Of a stretch of DNA of 8,459 nt, positions 5,506 to 8,459 are shown piece after piece (positions within the stretch are counted from its first letter, which is position 1; every line of letters starts with the position of its first letter). A program made the translations under genes and the position numbers. The notes beneath the pieces were generated by a model. That model was given only the letters and a program-made list of their open reading frames with translations. It had not been told where the DNA came from and searched no databases. Source of the DNA: an uncultured Collinsella sp. (lineage in GTDB: Bacteria > Actinomycetota > Coriobacteriia > Coriobacteriales > Coriobacteriaceae); NCBI GenBank assembly GCA_900554135.1, contig USFU01000067.1, positions 1 to 8,459 on the forward strand. The letters run 5' to 3'.

Positions 5506-6122
5506 TACTCGGCCTCCTTTGCAGCGGCGGGCGTCCCAGCAGGTGCGTCGCCAGCGACGGGCGCGGCGGGCGCCCTAGCGGGCGTATCGCCGGCGCCATC
5601 AGCCCCGGCCCCCGCTGCCACAAACCCGTCCTCGCCCAGCTCAACGCCACCGTCCCAGGTAGCGGCGCCGCCCACGGTGAGCGGATCGCCGCCGGCGCGC
5701 ATCACGGCCTCCTTCTGGTCCAGAATGCCGCACGCCTCCACGATGGCATCGATCACCGTCTCGGGGCGAATGGCGCACCCGGGCGCGTACACGTCCACGG
5801 GAATCGCGCGGTCCACGCCGCCGATCACGTTGTACGCATCGCGGAACACGCCGCCCGAACACGCGCAGATACCGCACGCCACCACGCACTTGGGCTCGAG
5901 CATCTGGTTGTAGATCTGGCGCACGACGGGCAGGTTCTGAGCGTTGACCGACCCCGTCACCAAAAAGATGTCCGCATGCTTGGGGTTGCCGGTGTTGACC
6001 ACGCCAAAGCGCTCCGCATCGAACAGCGGCGTGAGCGAGGCCAGTACCTCGATATCGCATCCGTTGCAGCTCGAGCCGTCGTAATGAATAACCCACGGCG
6101 AGCGCGACATTTTATGATCCAT
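5505..6122 (-). CDS. echC: Ech-type [NiFe] hydrogenase small subunit
   Basis: A 205-residue NuoB/small-subunit protein that holds the proximal [4Fe-4S] cluster next to the NiFe site. Likely ligands are C19 and C22 (SSCNGCDIE), C86 (ACGICACSGGVF) and C116 (YAPGC); C83 and C88 are extra cysteines near the third ligand. The lone CxxC, unlike the adjacent cysteine pair of true complex I NuoB, fits a hydrogenase. The core ends by about residue 150 and is followed by a 50-residue Gly/Ala/Pro-rich tail (about 155-205). The ATG at 6122 is chosen because TAGGAGG lies 8 bases upstream; an in-frame ATG four codons later is less well placed. It sits between the fused membrane gene and echD, as in echABCDEF operons. 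Confidence 0.92.
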   Translation of the reverse strand: MDHKMSRSPWVIHYDGSSCNGCDIEVLASLTPLFDAERFGVVNTGNPKHADIFLVTGSVNAQNLPVVRQIYNQMLEPKCVVACGICACSGGVFRDAYNVIGGVDRAIPVDVYAPGCAIRPETVIDAIVEACGILDQKEAVMRAGGDPLTVGGAATWDGGVELGEDGFVAAGAGADGAGDTPARAPAAPVAGDAPAGTPAAAKEAE

Positions 6123-6134
6123 GGATGCCGCCTC

Positions 6135-8459
6135 CTAAATAAACACGTCGACGAGGATGGGCATAAGGTTGAGCAGGCCAAACACCAGTGCCACGCCCCA
6201 GCCGAGCTTAAAGCAGCTGCGCCAGGTGCTGCGGGCGAAGGTGTTGTCGATCAACACCTCGACAAAATACGTCGCGGCCATCACGACCAGGGCTACGACC
6301 CAGCTCACCGGGTTGTCCCAAACAAAGAACATGCCCACCCACATCAAAAACAGCACGGTCTCGCACCAGTGCATAAGGGTCATCTTGGCCAGCGTGCCGC
6401 CGCTCATCTCGGTGGCGACGCCCTGGACGATCTCCTGATGCGCGTGATGCGAGTACGAAAGATCGAACGGCGACTTGCGCAGCTTGATGGTAAGCACCGC
6501 GAGCAGCGCGAGGAAAATGGGCGCGCTGTACACGATGATGGGGGCCGACTGCCCCGTCACGGCAATGGAATCGAAGCTGTCGGTGGCAAGGTACAGACCC
6601 ACACTCATCAGCAGAACGGCGGGCTCGTAACTCATGACCTGCAGCAACTCACGGTCGGCACCGACCTGGGCAAACGGGCTTTGCGTCGAGGCGGACGCCA
6701 GCACCACAAAGATCGCGGCGAGCGTAACCATAAAGGCGCACAGCAGCGTGTTGGAGCCCGACACAAAGATGCCGCCGCCCACCACGGTAAAGATGAGCGC
6801 GCATGCCATATAGGTATCGTCCATGGTGTTTACGCTGGCAGGGGCCTTGCGTAGCAGCTTGGCAACATCGTAGAAGGGCTGCAGCAGGCGCGGGCCCACT
6901 CGGCCCTGCATACGGGCCGAAAGTTTGCGGTCAAGGCCGTCGATCAGGCCGCCTACAAGCGGCGCCAGCAGGGCAAACGCCACGGTGCCAACAAAAATGC
7001 CCAAGACGCCCGAACCTTCAAAATACTTGCCGCGCAGCACCGAGGGCGCGCTCATGGCAAGCCGCTCGGGCCCAATCCACGCGCAACACAGCAGCGCAAA
7101 CAAGATAATGCTGCAGCACACGACGCTACCCGCGGGGCCAATACGCTTCTCGCCAAGGGCGTCCTCCGAGTACCAATTGCGCTTTTCGGCCTTCACCTCG
7201 TGTCCCATCGAGCCGCGGAAATGGCGATATTTGTCGGTTCCCACACCCGAAAGGTACACGTTGACGTGCGGTTTGTTGCTCACGCGGAATGAAGTCAGCA
7301 GCACTACGGCGATAAACGCCACGATAACCACCATCAGATACATGGCGTCCTTGCCAATAACGTACGGCACGCGGCCAAACACCATGGCGAGGTAAGGCGA
7401 CACCAGACCGCTCGAGATAATCGGAAACGCCACGCAGCACAGAATCAGCAGCGCGGCGATGGTGTTGAGCGCCATCCATTCGGTCTTATGGACATTGACC
7501 TCAACGTTTTGAGCCGTGGGGTCGACGCCCGAAAGCTTGGCAAGCCACTTGCCCCAGAAGTAAAACGTCGCGGCCGAGCCAAAGGCCAGCACCATGATCA
7601 TGAGCACGTTGCCGGTCTGGGCAAACGCCACCAGGGCGCCCCATTTGGACACGAGCATGCCAAACGGCGCCACGAACATGCCCATGATGCCCAGCATCAT
7701 CAGACGCGTCAGATGCGGCATGCGGCTGAACATGCCGTCCATGTCCTCGATATTGCGGCTGCCGATATGATGCTCAGCGGTGCCCACACACAGGAATAGC
7801 AGCGACTTGGCCACCGTGTGGAACAGGATCAGGAAGATGGCCGCCCATACGGCCTCGGGCGCACCGACACCCAAGCAGGCACTGATGAGGCCCAAGTTGG
7901 AGATGGTGGAATACGCAAGCACGCGCTTGGCGTTGCTCTGCGAGATCGCCATAAGGGCGGCCAGCAAAAACGTGATGGCGCCCACACTGGTGACCATAAA
8001 GCCCGTCACGGGATAGGTGGCGTAGAGCGGGCTGAGCTTGACCATCAGGAACACGCCGGCCTTGACCATGGTTGACGAATGCAGCAGGGCGCTCGTGGGA
8101 GTGGGAGCGACCATAGCACCAAGCAGCCAGGTGTGGAACGGCATCTGTGCGGCCTTGGTGAGTGCGGCGAGCGACAGCAGGATGACCGGCATCACCAGCA
8201 GCGCGGACTGCGCGGTTCCGGCGCCGGAAAGCTCGATCATGCCCGAGATGGTCAGCGGCATGCCGTTAACGTGCAGGTACATGAGCCCCGCCAAAAACGC
8301 GATGCCGCCCAGCATGTTGAGGATGATCTGGGTGAAGGCGTTCTTGATGGCCTCGGGCGTGCGCGTGTAGCCAATCATGAGGAACGAGCACACGGTGGTG
8401 ATTTCCCAGCCGCAGAACAGCCACTCCAGGTTGTCGCTCGTCACGATGACGAACATGGC
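6135..8459 (-). CDS. Fused EchA-EchB membrane subunit (5' end outside window)
   Basis: One uninterrupted frame encodes two membrane subunits. Numbering from the first in-window Met (8456), residues 1 to about 455 are the C-terminal part of an antiporter-like NuoL/EchA protein. It keeps the key charged residues: E18 in FCGWEITT, K101 in ALTKAAQMPFHTW, H126 and K132 in LLHSSTMVKAG, and K177 in NAKRVLAYST. After a loop containing VNVYLSGVGTD and a last helix, residues from about 475 to 773 form a complete NuoH/HycD/EchB-type subunit with DRKLSARMQGRVGP, LQVMSYEPAVLL and RKSPFDLSYSHHAHQEI. EchA moves ions and EchB anchors and couples the hydrogenase arm. These are normally separate genes. No stop and no ribosome site occur at the junction; the Met at 7055 has no purine-rich stretch upstream. 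Perhaps 100-200 N-terminal residues are missing off the right edge. Confidence 0.92.
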   Translation of the reverse strand, partial: AMFVIVTSDNLEWLFCGWEITTVCSFLMIGYTRTPEAIKNAFTQIILNMLGGIAFLAGLMYLHVNGMPLTISGMIELSGAGTAQSALLVMPVILLSLAALTKAAQMPFHTWLLGAMVAPTPTSALLHSSTMVKAGVFLMVKLSPLYATYPVTGFMVTSVGAITFLLAALMAISQSNAKRVLAYSTISNLGLISACLGVGAPEAVWAAIFLILFHTVAKSLLFLCVGTAEHHIGSRNIEDMDGMFSRMPHLTRLMMLGIMGMFVAPFGMLVSKWGALVAFAQTGNVLMIMVLAFGSAATFYFWGKWLAKLSGVDPTAQNVEVNVHKTEWMALNTIAALLILCCVAFPIISSGLVSPYLAMVFGRVPYVIGKDAMYLMVVIVAFIAVVLLTSFRVSNKPHVNVYLSGVGTDKYRHFRGSMGHEVKAEKRNWYSEDALGEKRIGPAGSVVCCSIILFALLCCAWIGPERLAMSAPSVLRGKYFEGSGVLGIFVGTVAFALLAPLVGGLIDGLDRKLSARMQGRVGPRLLQPFYDVAKLLRKAPASVNTMDDTYMACALIFTVVGGGIFVSGSNTLLCAFMVTLAAIFVVLASASTQSPFAQVGADRELLQVMSYEPAVLLMSVGLYLATDSFDSIAVTGQSAPIIVYSAPIFLALLAVLTIKLRKSPFDLSYSHHAHQEIVQGVATEMSGGTLAKMTLMHWCETVLFLMWVGMFFVWDNPVSWVVALVVMAATYFVEVLIDNTFARSTWRSCFKLGWGVALVFGLLNLMPILVDVFI

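Noticed and set aside
5493..6854. Long plus-strand open frame (453 codons) opposite echC and echAB
   Set aside because: It is His/Arg-rich, without domains, and antisense to well-supported hydrogenase genes.
7053..7055. Separate echB start codon inside the fused frame
   Set aside because: The ATG has no Shine-Dalgarno-like sequence upstream and no stop ends the EchA part, so a single fused protein is simpler, though an internal start cannot be fully excluded.

Overview
The window looks like chromosome from a high-GC anaerobic actinobacterium of the Coriobacteriia, most like Collinsella. That is a judgement from base composition, gene content and protein style; no search was run. It holds two gene blocks that face away from each other at one end and converge on a repeat-filled intergenic region.

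Left block (1-2533). On the minus strand, running off the left edge, is the ATP-binding subunit of an ABC exporter. Divergent from it on the plus strand is a two-gene operon: a five-helix membrane histidine kinase of the HisKA_3 type, then a NarL/LuxR-type response regulator overlapping it by 4 bases (ATGA). The kinase appears to be read from a leaderless transcript, because a TACAAT -10 box lies only 6 bases before its ATG. The arrangement resembles the Bacillus LnrJK/LnrLMN-type sensing and export modules, so this two-component system probably controls the neighbouring transporter.

Middle (2534-3342). About 810 bases hold no credible gene. Instead there are three consecutive palindromic units of 152, 160 and 152 bases, spaced about 250 bases apart. 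Each has long outer inverted arms (23-31 bp), a short inner stem and a terminal GCAGG/CCTGC hairpin. Arm sequences differ between units but pairing within each unit is kept. The terminal hairpin of the middle unit is a perfect 12-bp A/T-flanked stem that should terminate transcription on both strands. A very stable GC hairpin follows, next to the 3' end of the right-hand operon. This region is the least explained part of the window.

Right block (3343-8459, minus strand). This is the operon of an Ech-type, membrane-bound, energy-converting [NiFe] hydrogenase (group 4). The order matches echABCDEF: a fused EchA-EchB membrane protein (N-terminus outside the window), EchC small subunit, EchD (NuoC-like), EchE large subunit and EchF two-cluster ferredoxin subunit. 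Spacing is tight and the gene starts have good Shine-Dalgarno sequences. Together they should pass electrons from reduced ferredoxin through EchF and EchC to the nickel site in EchE, making H2 while the membrane part moves ions; the complex can also run in reverse. Unusual points are the EchA-EchB fusion, alanine-rich C-terminal tails on both EchC and EchD, and an EchE that stops exactly at its last metal-binding motif, so it should need no C-terminal processing protease.
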